This document shows positions 52,908-61,950 of a DNA stretch of 64,000 bases, one piece after another (position 1 is the stretch's first letter; the number at the start of each line of letters is the position of its first letter). A model generated the notes under the pieces. That model searched no databases. It was not told where the DNA came from and saw only the letters and a list, made by a program, of their open reading frames with translations. Where the stretch lies: the NCBI RefSeq assembly GCF_030053345.1, contig NZ_JASGBP010000006.1:1-64000 (forward strand), read 5' to 3'. The position numbers were made by a program, and so were the translations under genes. This DNA is from Flavobacterium sedimenticola (GTDB lineage Bacteria; Bacteroidota; Bacteroidia; Flavobacteriales; Flavobacteriaceae).

Positions 52908-54092
52908 TTAAGCTAATGCTTCCTTAATTCTTTTGAACGCTTCTGTCAGTAAGGCTTCGCTGGTGGCGTAGGACAAACGGATGCAGTTCGGGTTTCCGAA
53001 AGCGTCGCCGGTTACCGTAGCTACATTGGCTTCGGAAAGCAAATACATGGAAAAATCATCGGCATTGTTGATCGTTTTTCCGCGTAAGGTTTGGCCGAAA
53101 TAGGCGGAAACATCGGGGAACAAGTAAAAAGCACCTTCGGGCACGTTGATTTTGAAGCCCGGAATTTCTTTGGCCAAAGCGACTACTAAATCTCTTCGGT
53201 TTTTGAAGGCGGATACCATGTTGTTGAGTACACTCGGGTCAGCTTCCACAGCGGTAATGGTCGCGCGTTGGGCGATAGAGTTGGCGCCGGAAGTCACTTG
53301 GCCTTGCATTTTGGTACACGCTTTGGCGATGATTTCGGGTGCGCCGATGTATCCGATTCTCCAGCCGGTCATGGCAAAGGCTTTGGCGACACCGTTTACG
53401 GTAATCGTTCTGTCGAATAAGCCCGGAATGGAAGCGATGCTGCAAAACGTTCCGGAGAAATTGATGTGTTCGTAAATTTCGTCGGAAACGATGTAAATAT
53501 TTGGGTATTTTGCCAAGACTTTCCCGAGGGCTTCGAGTTCTTGGCGGTTGTACACCGAACCGCTTGGGTTACACGGTGAACTGAACCACATCATTTTGGT
53601 TTTGGGTGTGATGGCTTTTTCCAGTTGCTCGGGTGTGATTTTGAAATCGCTTTCAACAGACGTTGGGACTTCTATCGGAACGCCGCCGGAGAGTTTGATG
53701 ATTTCGTAATACGAAACCCAATACGGAGCCGGAAGGATTACTTCGTCGCCCTCGTTTAACATGACTTGGGCCACGTTGTATAGTGATTGTTTAGCACCGG
53801 TGGAAACTACGATGTTAGCCGGTTTGTACCCGAGATTGTTGTCTCTTTTAAATTTGTGACAAATGGCTTCTTTGAGTTCTACATACCCGTCAACAGGCGT
53901 ATAAGTACTGTAGTTGTCATCGATGGCTTTTTTGGCCGCTTCTTTGATGAAATCGGGTGTATTGAAATCGGGTTCCCCTAAACTGAGGCTGATAATGTCT
54001 TTCCCTTGGGCTTTTAATTCTCTGGCCAATGCGGCCATAGCCAGGGTTTGCGATGTAGATAGATTGTTAATTCTGTCCGATAAAATAGTCAT
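52908..54092 (-). CDS. pyridoxal phosphate-dependent aminotransferase (AspC-like, class I/II)
   Basis: The start at 54092 (MTILSDRINNLSTSQTLAMA) fits family members; an ATG 17 codons upstream would cross the preceding terminator. The 394-residue fold-type I enzyme has SLGEPDFNTP at the N-terminus, SPCNPSGSVY, and the PLP lysine K237 in NGVAKAFAMTGWRIGYIG. It is an aspartate/aromatic-type aminotransferase of class Ib. The preferred amino acid cannot be read directly. It has terminators on both sides, so it is likely monocistronic. Confidence 0.92.
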   Translation of the reverse strand: MTILSDRINNLSTSQTLAMAALARELKAQGKDIISLSLGEPDFNTPDFIKEAAKKAIDDNYSTYTPVDGYVELKEAICHKFKRDNNLGYKPANIVVSTGAKQSLYNVAQVMLNEGDEVILPAPYWVSYYEIIKLSGGVPIEVPTSVESDFKITPEQLEKAITPKTKMMWFSSPCNPSGSVYNRQELEALGKVLAKYPNIYIVSDEIYEHINFSGTFCSIASIPGLFDRTITVNGVAKAFAMTGWRIGYIGAPEIIAKACTKMQGQVTSGANSIAQRATITAVEADPSVLNNMVSAFKNRRDLVVALAKEIPGFKINVPEGAFYLFPDVSAYFGQTLRGKTINNADDFSMYLLSEANVATVTGDAFGNPNCIRLSYATSEALLTEAFKRIKEALA

Positions 54093-54110
54093 GAGTGTTG
54101 TGGTGTTGTA

Positions 54111-54136
54111 AAAAAGAGACGCCGATAAAGGCGTCT
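54111..54136 (-). terminator. Terminator after the desaturase gene
   Basis: AGACGCC (54117-54123) and GGCGTCT (54130-54136) pair around loop GATAAA, followed by T residues on the minus strand. Confidence 0.8.
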
Positions 54137-54142
54137 GTTTCA

Positions 54143-55237
54143 TTAGGTTAATTGCGGATTTCTTCCCAGCTCTTTTAAGTGTTTGAAATGGGAGATGATA
54201 GCTTCACGAGTTGTTTTGAATTCGTAATACGGCAATTCACATTCTTTAGCAGTTTGCTTTACAATTTCGGCTATTTTGCCGTAGTGAATATGGCTGATAT
54301 TCGGGAAAATGTGGTGTTCAATTTGGTGGTTCAATCCGCCGGTGTAATAATTTACCAACCAGTTTTTAGGGGCAAAGTTGGCGGTAGTAAACAATTGGTG
54401 AATGGCCCAGGTATTTTCGATTTCGCCGTTTTCATCCGGAATCGGGTTATGGGTATCTTCTACTACGTGCGCCAACTGGAATACCACACTTAGGATAACT
54501 CCGGCCGTGTAATGCATTACCAAAAAGCCTAAAACAACTTTCCACCAGACAATTCCCATCACCATAGGCAATACTAACCAAATAGAGAAATAAATAATTT
54601 TAGTGATGATTAAAGTGGTCCAACGAATCACCGGTTTTTTAAATTCACCGTAAGACAAGTTTCTTTTCAAATAGCGTTTCATTTGAAGAAAATCGGTGGT
54701 AATGGCCCAGTTGAATGTTAATAAACCGTACAAGAAAACAGAATAGTAATGTTGGAATTTGTGAAAACGATACCATTTAGCGGTTTTGGAAAAACGCAAA
54801 ATTCTGCCGGCTTCCAAATCTTCATCATGACCTAAGATATTGGTGTAGGTATGGTGTAGCACATTGTGTTGCACTTGCCAGTTGTAAACGTTTCCGGCCA
54901 AGACATAGATGCTTCCGCCCATAATTTTATTTAGCCAAGACTTGCTGGAGTAGGAACCGTGATTGCCATCGTGCATTACATTCATTCCAACGCCGGCCAT
55001 TCCGATACCAATAACGATATTTAAGATGAGATAGGCCCAAAACGGCATATCCATACTCAATAGCAAGAAATACGGCGTCAGGAAAATACTGAACATTACG
55101 ATGGTTTTTACATGTAATTTCCAGTTTCCGGTTTTTTTGAGGTTATTTTCTTTGAAGTAATTGTTAACACGTGAGTTTAGGGTGCGAAAGAATTTTAAAT
55201 TGTCTTTCGTTGAAAAAGTTGGAGCTGTGGTATTCAT
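54143..55237 (-). CDS. fatty acid desaturase (acyl-CoA/lipid desaturase)
   Basis: A 364-residue integral membrane di-iron desaturase with the three histidine boxes: HDGNH at 89-93, HNVLHH at 124-129 and HQIEHH at 304-309. Four predicted helices pair around 45-115 and 205-255. Such enzymes put cis double bonds into acyl chains (front-end or delta-9/12 type) to keep membranes fluid. The N-terminus lacks a cytochrome b5 domain. A TATCTTTG box lies 22 bases upstream of the ATG. Confidence 0.93.
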   Translation of the reverse strand: MNTTAPTFSTKDNLKFFRTLNSRVNNYFKENNLKKTGNWKLHVKTIVMFSIFLTPYFLLLSMDMPFWAYLILNIVIGIGMAGVGMNVMHDGNHGSYSSKSWLNKIMGGSIYVLAGNVYNWQVQHNVLHHTYTNILGHDEDLEAGRILRFSKTAKWYRFHKFQHYYSVFLYGLLTFNWAITTDFLQMKRYLKRNLSYGEFKKPVIRWTTLIITKIIYFSIWLVLPMVMGIVWWKVVLGFLVMHYTAGVILSVVFQLAHVVEDTHNPIPDENGEIENTWAIHQLFTTANFAPKNWLVNYYTGGLNHQIEHHIFPNISHIHYGKIAEIVKQTAKECELPYYEFKTTREAIISHFKHLKELGRNPQLT

Positions 55238-55258
55238 TTGTAGTTATTCAATTTTTGC

Positions 55259-55266
55259 CAAAGATA
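55259..55266 (-). promoter_or_regulatory. Putative -7 box TATCTTTG for the desaturase gene
   Basis: Read on the minus strand, TATCTTTG matches TAnnTTTG 21-22 bases before the ATG. The surrounding DNA is very AT-rich, so chance is not excluded. Confidence 0.4.
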
Positions 55267-55344
55267 AATATTATAATTTTTTAAAGATTATAATCAAATC
55301 ATAAATATTAACCAAAAGCAGTATTTTTGTTGAAAATTCATTTT

Positions 55345-55974
55345 ATGGAAGAAATTATCAAACAATTTCCTAATCTTAGTGATAATCAGATACTACAGTT
55401 TCAAAAGTTAGAAGCATTATATCAAGATTGGAATGCCAAAATCAATGTAATTTCGAGAAAAGACATAGATGAATTGTATACCAAACATGTACTGCATTCT
55501 TTGGCGATTGCCAAAATACAGCCGTTTGAACCGGGAACTTTTGTTTTGGATGTCGGCACCGGGGGTGGTTTTCCCGGTATTCCGTTAGCCATTTTATTTC
55601 CGAAAACCCGTTTTTACTTGATTGACGTGATTGCCAAAAAGATTAAAGTCGTGCAAGCGGTGGCAGACGCATTGGGATTACAGAACGTCAAAGCCGAGCA
55701 AATGCGCGCCGAGAATGTCAAAGGCGATTTCGATTTTATTGTGAGTCGCGCTGTGACCAATATGCCCGATTTTTACAGTTGGGTGAAAGACAAAATCAAA
55801 AAACAAAACAAGCATGCCTTGAAGAACGGAATCCTGTATCTGAAAGGAGGCGATTTAACCGAAGAATTGGCTCCTTTCCCGAAAGCGAAGGAATATCCTA
55901 TAGCCGATTTCTTTTCGGATCCGTTTTTCGAAACCAAAAAAGTAGTGCATTTGCCTTTAAAGTTTACCCTATAA
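55345..55974 (+). CDS. rsmG: 16S rRNA (guanine(527)-N(7))-methyltransferase RsmG
   Basis: RsmG (GidB) methylates N7 of G527 in 16S rRNA using SAM; loss gives low-level streptomycin resistance. The ATG at 55345 (MEEIIKQFPNLSDNQILQFQ) is chosen over a TTG six codons earlier. A TATTTTTG box at 55322-55329 precedes it. The 209-residue protein has the SAM-binding VLDVGTGGGFPGIPLAIL segment and ISRKDIDELYTKHVLHSL, characteristic of the family. It ends at a terminator shared with the convergent hydrolase gene. Confidence 0.95.
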   Translation: MEEIIKQFPNLSDNQILQFQKLEALYQDWNAKINVISRKDIDELYTKHVLHSLAIAKIQPFEPGTFVLDVGTGGGFPGIPLAILFPKTRFYLIDVIAKKIKVVQAVADALGLQNVKAEQMRAENVKGDFDFIVSRAVTNMPDFYSWVKDKIKKQNKHALKNGILYLKGGDLTEELAPFPKAKEYPIADFFSDPFFETKKVVHLPLKFTL

Positions 55975-56002
55975 AAAAAGTCCCATTGTTGGGACTTTTT
56001 TA
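55972..56002. terminator. Bidirectional terminator between rsmG and the T9SS hydrolase
   Basis: AAAAGTCCCA and TGGGACTTTT pair around loop TTGT, with A- and T-runs on the two sides. Confidence 0.85.
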
Positions 56003-58300
56003 TTACGGTTTTACGATTTTTTTGGTGATGCTTCCCGATTCATTGGCAATTGTAATCAGAAAGACGCCTTTGTTGAGTGACAGCGGAATTTCATAGGTGC
56101 CGCTAAGAGTTTGGTTGGAGGCCTGATACATTACTTTTCCTAACATATCGTGTATGGTAATGTTTGCTTTGTCGATGGTATACGAGGTGTGGATGGCGAT
56201 GTTATTTTCCACCGGATTTTGAATCCATACCGATTCTAAAATCGGATTGGTGGTAGCCAAGGAGCCGTTTACAATTTCGTTGATGGCAAAAGTGACGTTA
56301 TTGCTGTTAAGCGTCACGTGGTTTTCGTTAACCGTTGGAATGGATGAAGCTACAAAGGGCGTTACCGAACTGCCGGTAACCGGTGTATACAGATTATTGG
56401 TGTTGCTGATTGCCATGGAGCTCCAAGTTGGGATGAACGTAAAATAATCGGCATTCAAATTATCAAAGAACTCCGTTAATAGCGGGTCGGTACCTAAGTC
56501 GGCTTGAAATCCGGTCATGTCAAATCTTCCGCCCGGAGCGGTGTCTAATCCGTCGGTATAGGTTGGCGCTTTTGAATTGGCCAGACTTTCAAAACCGGTA
56601 ACCCAAACGACTACAACAAATTGCTGGCCTCTGAATCGGCTAACTTGATTGGTCTGATTGGCGTAAGGCGTGAATCGTAAGTTGATGATAGCGCGCTGGG
56701 TTGATGTGATGTTGAACGTGTGATTCATGACTTCGAAATTCGGAGTATAGTTCATAGTTCCGTTGCCGGCACCATTAGAGATGGCTACATTTCTCACGGT
56801 GGTTGGGAATCCCATAGTGTTTAACTCATTTTGAAACGCATCTCTGAAATTAGGCGCACCGGTTGGAACCAAAGAAGCCGAAGCCGTATTGAACTCGAAG
56901 GCACTTCCCGAAACGAGATGACCTTCCATATGGTCGATTAACATTTGTCGGGCGGCCGGACTTTTAATCAAGCCATCTACTACGGGCTGAACGGCGGCGT
57001 TACCTACCGGTCCGTAGGCCATGTAATTAAATAAATGTTGAAATCCAATGGGTACATTGGCTCCCTGATGGGGAGAATCGAAAGAGATGTACAAGCGAGT
57101 GTCGTGGTTTAAGCTGTTCATTTCCATGTAACGCAATGCATAGCGCGAGATTAATCCGCCCATGCTCGGACCAATCACCACATTTTTTTGCGTTCCCACT
57201 TTTTGGGCATTGATTTGATTGATTAATTCGACCAAAATGAAGGCATTTCGCTGGATAAAATCGACGCCGCCATCCACCACTGTGGTTGAATTCGGTCGTG
57301 TGTATGTTGGGAAGTTTACTAAAATAATATCGAATCCCAGGGTTCTGAGATAGTCGGCTAAATTTTGACCGGTACCATAATTCAAACTGCTGTATAAAGT
57401 AGCGATGTTGCGGCTGTCTCCCGGATCAAATCCATCTACCAAAAAAACCGGTTTGTCCAAAACTCCGTCAACAGTATCGGGGAAAATTTCATATTCACCT
57501 TGACCGTAATATGCTTCCGTCTCGCCGTAACCTTGGTACGGAATGGAAGCCGTAATTGAAGTAACCACATTGGGTTGCAGGGTGGTTGTATTGTTTCTGT
57601 TGGCGACATTACCGGCAGAACCTTCTATTTGTATAACAAACGATTGCAGGACAACATCTCCGTTAGTGAAAGTAATTTTACAAGCAACAGTTTGTTTTCC
57701 GTTTTCGGTAAATTTAATTTTGAATGGACTGTTGGTAGTAACCGTTTTCCATTTTTCGTTTTCGTTGGCCTGGATGGCTATAGCCTGAATGCTTCTTTGA
57801 GTAGTATTGAAAATTAAATGGTCATTCAGGATGAAAGTAACGTGTTGACTTTTAGCTTTGGAAAGTAAAGGAGCCATCAAAGTAATGCTGTGCTTTTCCA
57901 AAGCGTTTTGGGTATTCGGTTTGACCTCAAACTGTTCGTTGCTGTTAAAAAATACATCGCCGTTTTCCATGGCTGTTTTGCTGATTTTTTCAAAATCAGT
58001 TATTAAGATACTTAATGGAATTTGTTGTTGTGCGAATCCTTTGTTAGCGGCTTCCCGGAGCGTTTCCAATTTTGGCAAGCGCTGCAAGAAATCGGCACGT
58101 TGCATCTCATGATACACCTGTAAGAAATGGCTGGACGTAATCTCTGATTTTCGCTGCTCAGTAGCGTTAGAAATGCCAAATACACGGTCGTAGAGTATTT
58201 GAGTCTCACTTTTATCTTTCAGCAAATCATAGGTTTTGTCTTGAGCGAAAGTCAAGCACGAGATAAGCAAAGAGAATAGTAGTGTAATTTTTATTTTCAT
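56003..58300 (-). CDS. T9SS type A sorted alpha/beta hydrolase-like secreted protein
   Basis: A 765-residue exported protein: signal peptide MKIKITLLFSLLISCLTFA, an N-terminal region of unknown fold to about 280, then an alpha/beta hydrolase-like part at about 285-470 with the oxyanion-region PVFLVDGFDPGD and the nucleophile elbow IGPSMGGLIS (S379). A C-terminal T9SS type A domain (about 695-765: SVWIQNPVENNIAIHTSYTI, GKVMYQASNQTLSG) follows. Lipase or esterase activity is likely but the acid and histidine partners are not pinned down. The first 280 residues match no family I know. It stands alone between terminators. Confidence 0.87.
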   Translation of the reverse strand: MKIKITLLFSLLISCLTFAQDKTYDLLKDKSETQILYDRVFGISNATEQRKSEITSSHFLQVYHEMQRADFLQRLPKLETLREAANKGFAQQQIPLSILITDFEKISKTAMENGDVFFNSNEQFEVKPNTQNALEKHSITLMAPLLSKAKSQHVTFILNDHLIFNTTQRSIQAIAIQANENEKWKTVTTNSPFKIKFTENGKQTVACKITFTNGDVVLQSFVIQIEGSAGNVANRNNTTTLQPNVVTSITASIPYQGYGETEAYYGQGEYEIFPDTVDGVLDKPVFLVDGFDPGDSRNIATLYSSLNYGTGQNLADYLRTLGFDIILVNFPTYTRPNSTTVVDGGVDFIQRNAFILVELINQINAQKVGTQKNVVIGPSMGGLISRYALRYMEMNSLNHDTRLYISFDSPHQGANVPIGFQHLFNYMAYGPVGNAAVQPVVDGLIKSPAARQMLIDHMEGHLVSGSAFEFNTASASLVPTGAPNFRDAFQNELNTMGFPTTVRNVAISNGAGNGTMNYTPNFEVMNHTFNITSTQRAIINLRFTPYANQTNQVSRFRGQQFVVVVWVTGFESLANSKAPTYTDGLDTAPGGRFDMTGFQADLGTDPLLTEFFDNLNADYFTFIPTWSSMAISNTNNLYTPVTGSSVTPFVASSIPTVNENHVTLNSNNVTFAINEIVNGSLATTNPILESVWIQNPVENNIAIHTSYTIDKANITIHDMLGKVMYQASNQTLSGTYEIPLSLNKGVFLITIANESGSITKKIVKP

Positions 58301-58360
58301 AATGGTTGGTTTGTTGGTTTTGACACCCGAATATACAAAAAATTAACAATCAACAACATA

Positions 58361-58394
58361 AAAAAAGTCCGAGTATAACCCGGACTCTTTTTTT
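58361..58394 (-). terminator. Terminator after pruA
   Basis: AGTCCG (58366-58371) pairs with CGGACT (58381-58386), with T-rich flanks on both strands. It lies between pruA and the upstream end of the hydrolase gene. Confidence 0.75.
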
Positions 58395-58412
58395 TCAGTT
58401 CTCTTTATGCAA

Positions 58413-60041
58413 TTATTCGCCTAAAAAAGGATAGCGATAATCAGCCGGAGTCACAAAAGTTTCCTTAATGGTTCTTGGGGAAACCCAACGCAACAAGTTT
58501 TGCATCGAGCCGGCTTTGTCATTCGTTCCCGAAGCTCTGGCGCCTCCAAAAGGCTGCATTCCTACTACGGCTCCGGTAGGTTTGTCGTTAATGTAAAAGT
58601 TTCCGGCGCTGTTTTGCAAGGCCAAAGCAGCTTCTTCTATGGCATAACGATCTCTGCTGAAAATGGCTCCCGTTAGCGCATATTCCGACGTTTCGTCTAC
58701 CAATTTCAGGGTTTCAGACCATTTGGAATCTTCATACACATAAACGGTTAATACCGGTCCGAATAATTCGGTTTCCATGGTGGTGTATTTCGGGTTCGAC
58801 GTTAAAATGACTGTCGGTTCTACAAAATACCCTTTGGATTTGTTATAATTACCGCCAAAAATCACTTCGGCATCAGCATCTTTTTTCGCTTGGTCAATAT
58901 ACTTGGCTAACTTATCAAAAGAGCCTTCATGGATTACGGCTGTGACAAAGTTGGAGAAATCTTCTGGACTTCCCATTTTAATAGTGGCCAGTTCTTTGCC
59001 CATTTCTTCTTTAATGGCCGGCCACAACGATTTCGGAAAATAAGCACGTGACGCTGCCGAACATTTTTGACCCTGGAATTCAAAAGCACCGCGAATGGTA
59101 TTGGCTACCACTTGTTTTACATCGGCACTCGGATGTACCATCACAAAATCTTTACCACCGGTTTCACCCACGATTCTCGGGTACGTTTTGTAGGTATGGA
59201 TATTTTCTCCGATTTTTTTCCAGATTTCTTTGAATACAAAAGTGGAACCGGTATAGTGTACTCCGGCGAAATCGGGATGCGTTAAAATGGTGTCGGTAAT
59301 CATCACAGGGTCGCCAAAAACAACATTTATGACACCATCGGGAACGCCGGCTTCTTTGAAAACATCGATAATAACTTTGGCCGAAAAAACTTGACTGTCA
59401 CTGGGTTTCCAAACAACGGTATTGCCCATTAAAGCCGCACTGGCCGGAAGGTTGGCCGCAATAGCGGTAAAGTTAAAAGGTGTAATGGCATACACAAAAC
59501 CTTCCAACGGACGATATTCAACGCGATTCCACACATCGGAAACCGATTTGGGTTGATCGCTGTAGATTTGTGTCATGAATTCAACGTTGTAGCGCAAGAA
59601 ATCGATAAGCTCACATGAGGCATCAATTTCGGCTTGGAAAATGGTTTTGGATTGTGCAATCATAGTCGCTGCGTTGATTTTTGCACGGTAAGGTCCGGCA
59701 ATTAACTCAGCGGCTTTTAAAAAGATGGCAGCTCTTTGTTCCCAGGCCATATTTGCCCATTTTTTTCGGGCTTCCAATGCAGCAGCGATGGCTTGCTCAA
59801 TATGTTTTTTTTCGGCCAAATGGTAGGTGCCAACCACATGTTGATGGTCGTGCGGAGCCGACATGTTTCGAGTATTTCCGGTGCGAATTTCTTCGCTGCC
59901 GATATAATTGGGAACATCGATGGTTTCGTTCCACATTTTTTGGTACGCTGCTAATACGGCCGCTTTTTCGGGTGAATTAGGAGCGTATGATTTTACAGGT
60001 TCATTGACCGCTTTCGGGACATGAAAAAATCCTTTTGGCAT
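58413..60041 (-). CDS. pruA: L-glutamate gamma-semialdehyde dehydrogenase
   Basis: PruA oxidises L-glutamate gamma-semialdehyde (from pyrroline-5-carboxylate) to glutamate with NAD, the last step of proline degradation. The 542-residue aldehyde dehydrogenase has E293 in VGETGGKDFVM and the catalytic C327 in EFQGQKCSAAS. The N-terminus (FFHVPKAVNEPVKSYAPNSP) is typical of the bacterial stand-alone enzyme. There is no proline dehydrogenase gene nearby. Its leader holds an 8-base array downstream of a TACTTTTG promoter box. Confidence 0.95.
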   Translation of the reverse strand: MPKGFFHVPKAVNEPVKSYAPNSPEKAAVLAAYQKMWNETIDVPNYIGSEEIRTGNTRNMSAPHDHQHVVGTYHLAEKKHIEQAIAAALEARKKWANMAWEQRAAIFLKAAELIAGPYRAKINAATMIAQSKTIFQAEIDASCELIDFLRYNVEFMTQIYSDQPKSVSDVWNRVEYRPLEGFVYAITPFNFTAIAANLPASAALMGNTVVWKPSDSQVFSAKVIIDVFKEAGVPDGVINVVFGDPVMITDTILTHPDFAGVHYTGSTFVFKEIWKKIGENIHTYKTYPRIVGETGGKDFVMVHPSADVKQVVANTIRGAFEFQGQKCSAASRAYFPKSLWPAIKEEMGKELATIKMGSPEDFSNFVTAVIHEGSFDKLAKYIDQAKKDADAEVIFGGNYNKSKGYFVEPTVILTSNPKYTTMETELFGPVLTVYVYEDSKWSETLKLVDETSEYALTGAIFSRDRYAIEEAALALQNSAGNFYINDKPTGAVVGMQPFGGARASGTNDKAGSMQNLLRWVSPRTIKETFVTPADYRYPFLGE

Positions 60042-60044
60042 ATT

Positions 60045-60093
60045 TTAGAATATTATAGTGTTAGACATCTTAGAATTTTAGATAATCAGAATC
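60045..60093 (-). repeat. Degenerate 8-base tandem array in the pruA leader
   Basis: Units on the plus strand are TTAGAATA, TTATAGTG, TTAGACAT, then (one base later) TTAGAATT, TTAGATAA and TCAGAATC. It starts four bases before the pruA ATG and lies between it and the promoter box at 60107-60114, so it should be in the 5' leader of the transcript. Confidence 0.65.
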
Positions 60094-60106
60094 TAAAAAA
60101 CTGACA

Positions 60107-60114
60107 CAAAAGTA
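60107..60114 (-). promoter_or_regulatory. Putative -7 box TACTTTTG for pruA
   Basis: TACTTTTG on the minus strand matches TAnnTTTG, 65 bases before the pruA ATG. A TTTG -33 element is not at the standard spacing. Confidence 0.5.
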
Positions 60115-60174
60115 CAAAGGAATTTCCGATTTCTTAATACGGGGAGTCAAAGATTAATTTGTAGAAACCACACT

Positions 60175-60561
60175 TTAATTTAAGGCAAACGGTGCGCTTA
60201 ACTTGAAAGTCGGCACAATTACTTTGAATGTTTTAGTAGTTGTAAAATTAATCATGTTGAAGTACCCGCTCATGGCACCGAAAGGAGAGGAGAGCAAACA
60301 GCCCGAATTGTAAGTGTGTTTTTCTCCCGGCTTGAGTACCGGTTTTTTACCGATGACTCCTTCGCCATCCACAATTTCCTTGTCGTTGAGCGAGTCGAGG
60401 ATTTCCCAATGACGGGAATTTAACTGTACGGAGTCCTTACTGTGGTTTTCAATGGTGATTTCATAACTAAAGGCAAAATGAATCTTGTAGTTCTTGAAGT
60501 AGGTGCCTTCAAAACTAGTTAAAACAGAAATTTTAATGCCTCTTGTTATTTGCGAAACCAT
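60175..60561 (-). CDS. apaG: ApaG domain protein (Co2+/Mg2+ efflux protein family)
   Basis: A 128-residue all-beta Ig-like protein of the ApaG family with FAFSYEITIENHSKDSVQLN, RHWEILDSLNDKEIVDGEGV and PVLKPGEKHTYNSGC. ApaG proteins are linked to Co2+ resistance and Mg2+ efflux in Salmonella, but the biochemical role is unproven. The gene stands between the plug-protein gene and pruA on the same strand with no clear terminator. Confidence 0.9.
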   Translation of the reverse strand: MVSQITRGIKISVLTSFEGTYFKNYKIHFAFSYEITIENHSKDSVQLNSRHWEILDSLNDKEIVDGEGVIGKKPVLKPGEKHTYNSGCLLSSPFGAMSGYFNMINFTTTKTFKVIVPTFKLSAPFALN

Positions 60562-60634
60562 GTAGTATTCATTCGATTACGTTGTCAAATTTACAAAAAA
60601 TACGAAACGGTAGGTGAATTAGATGTTAATTTTT

Positions 60635-61885
60635 CTAATTTGTAGTGTCTATCGAACTGGCAATTCCCTTACCGATGACACGATCAAATCGCTGATTGTT
60701 TTCGCGGTAGTACACCAAAGCAAAGTAATTGTTTTCTGTTTGGTGGAAATTACCGTCAATGGCATTTTCTTCGTCTATTTTTCCGTTAGCATCGGCAATG
60801 ACGTATTGGTAATTGGTAAATCCTTGTTTGATCATGAGGGCTTTCTCGTACACCCCTTTTTCGGCATTGTACTCCATTTTATTTTCCTCGCCAAGGGCAT
60901 AATTATTAAACATACCGTTGACATAAATTGATTTTTTACCATAATAATTCGGTGCCGAAAGCGTAAAGAAAACCCAAGCATAATCGGCTTCAATCTCATT
61001 GTTTTGCGCACTGATGTTTTTGACGATGAAATTGCCGTTAATGTCAGGATAGTAAGTGTACGGCATATTCGCTCTGGCTTCGTTTCGATACAAATGTGCA
61101 TTGTAAATTCCACCGTTAGAATCGATACGCGCTATAGTATTATTGGCTGCCCGGATGTCTTTGTTTTCAAAAAATAAAAATTCGTTTCCGGCCCAGAATT
61201 GGGTTTCGGCATCGTACTTATAAATCAAATCGTTACCAATGGTATACTGCGGTTTGATGTTGGTAATGGCATTGTCGAATTTGCCGTTTTGCAACAATAG
61301 TACTTTGACATTTTGTAGTGGACTTTGAAAGTTAATGGTGGCCGATTTAATGGCAAAATCCAAATTGTGTTTTTGGTTTACTACCGCTAAGTTTCGCGTT
61401 CTTCTGACTTGCATCGGAACCGATACTAACTCTTCATACAAGATAAATTTTCTCGTGAAAACCACTTCTTTGTCATCATTTAAAATTTTAATCACATAAT
61501 TACCGCTCACTCTGAACTGGGTGAATCGATTGGGAAATGAAACCCTATAATGCGAATACAATTGCAGGGTAGTTAATGAGTTGGTATAATCTTGAATTCT
61601 TTGATCATCAAAACCGTTAATGTATTCTTGCTTCACTAATTGCGAAGGTTGCCAATTGTAATCGCAGTGGGTAATGGTGTAAAAATAATTCGCTTCGTTG
61701 CCATACAAATCATCAAATTGCAATTGGAAACTGTCGCCTAATCGAAAAATCGGAATCGTATTTTGTCCGTTCTGAACAAAACTGATTGTTTTAATATTGT
61801 AAGGAGGAACAATTTCTTTTTCTACTTGAGAAAAAGATACAAAGGAAAAGAGTGCTAAACAAAGGGTAAATATTCTTTTAATCAT
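60635..61885 (-). CDS. type IX secretion system plug protein (DUF5103)
   Basis: A 416-residue protein with signal peptide MIKRIFTLCLALFSFVSFSQ. The N-terminal half has YNIKTISFVQNGQNTIPIFR and the middle has a TITHCDYNWQPSQLVKQEYI segment, both characteristic of the PF17116 plug domain. This protein caps the SprA translocon channel on the periplasmic side of the outer membrane in the structurally studied Flavobacterium T9SS. So the window encodes a core T9SS component as well as several cargo proteins. It follows apaG by direction but is separated by 70 bases. Confidence 0.9.
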   Translation of the reverse strand: MIKRIFTLCLALFSFVSFSQVEKEIVPPYNIKTISFVQNGQNTIPIFRLGDSFQLQFDDLYGNEANYFYTITHCDYNWQPSQLVKQEYINGFDDQRIQDYTNSLTTLQLYSHYRVSFPNRFTQFRVSGNYVIKILNDDKEVVFTRKFILYEELVSVPMQVRRTRNLAVVNQKHNLDFAIKSATINFQSPLQNVKVLLLQNGKFDNAITNIKPQYTIGNDLIYKYDAETQFWAGNEFLFFENKDIRAANNTIARIDSNGGIYNAHLYRNEARANMPYTYYPDINGNFIVKNISAQNNEIEADYAWVFFTLSAPNYYGKKSIYVNGMFNNYALGEENKMEYNAEKGVYEKALMIKQGFTNYQYVIADANGKIDEENAIDGNFHQTENNYFALVYYRENNQRFDRVIGKGIASSIDTTN

Positions 61886-61950
61886 AGCATATAGTTGAGA
61901 ATAGTAAAGATACTAATTATTCTGAACCAAGATTATGCCAAAAGCAATAA

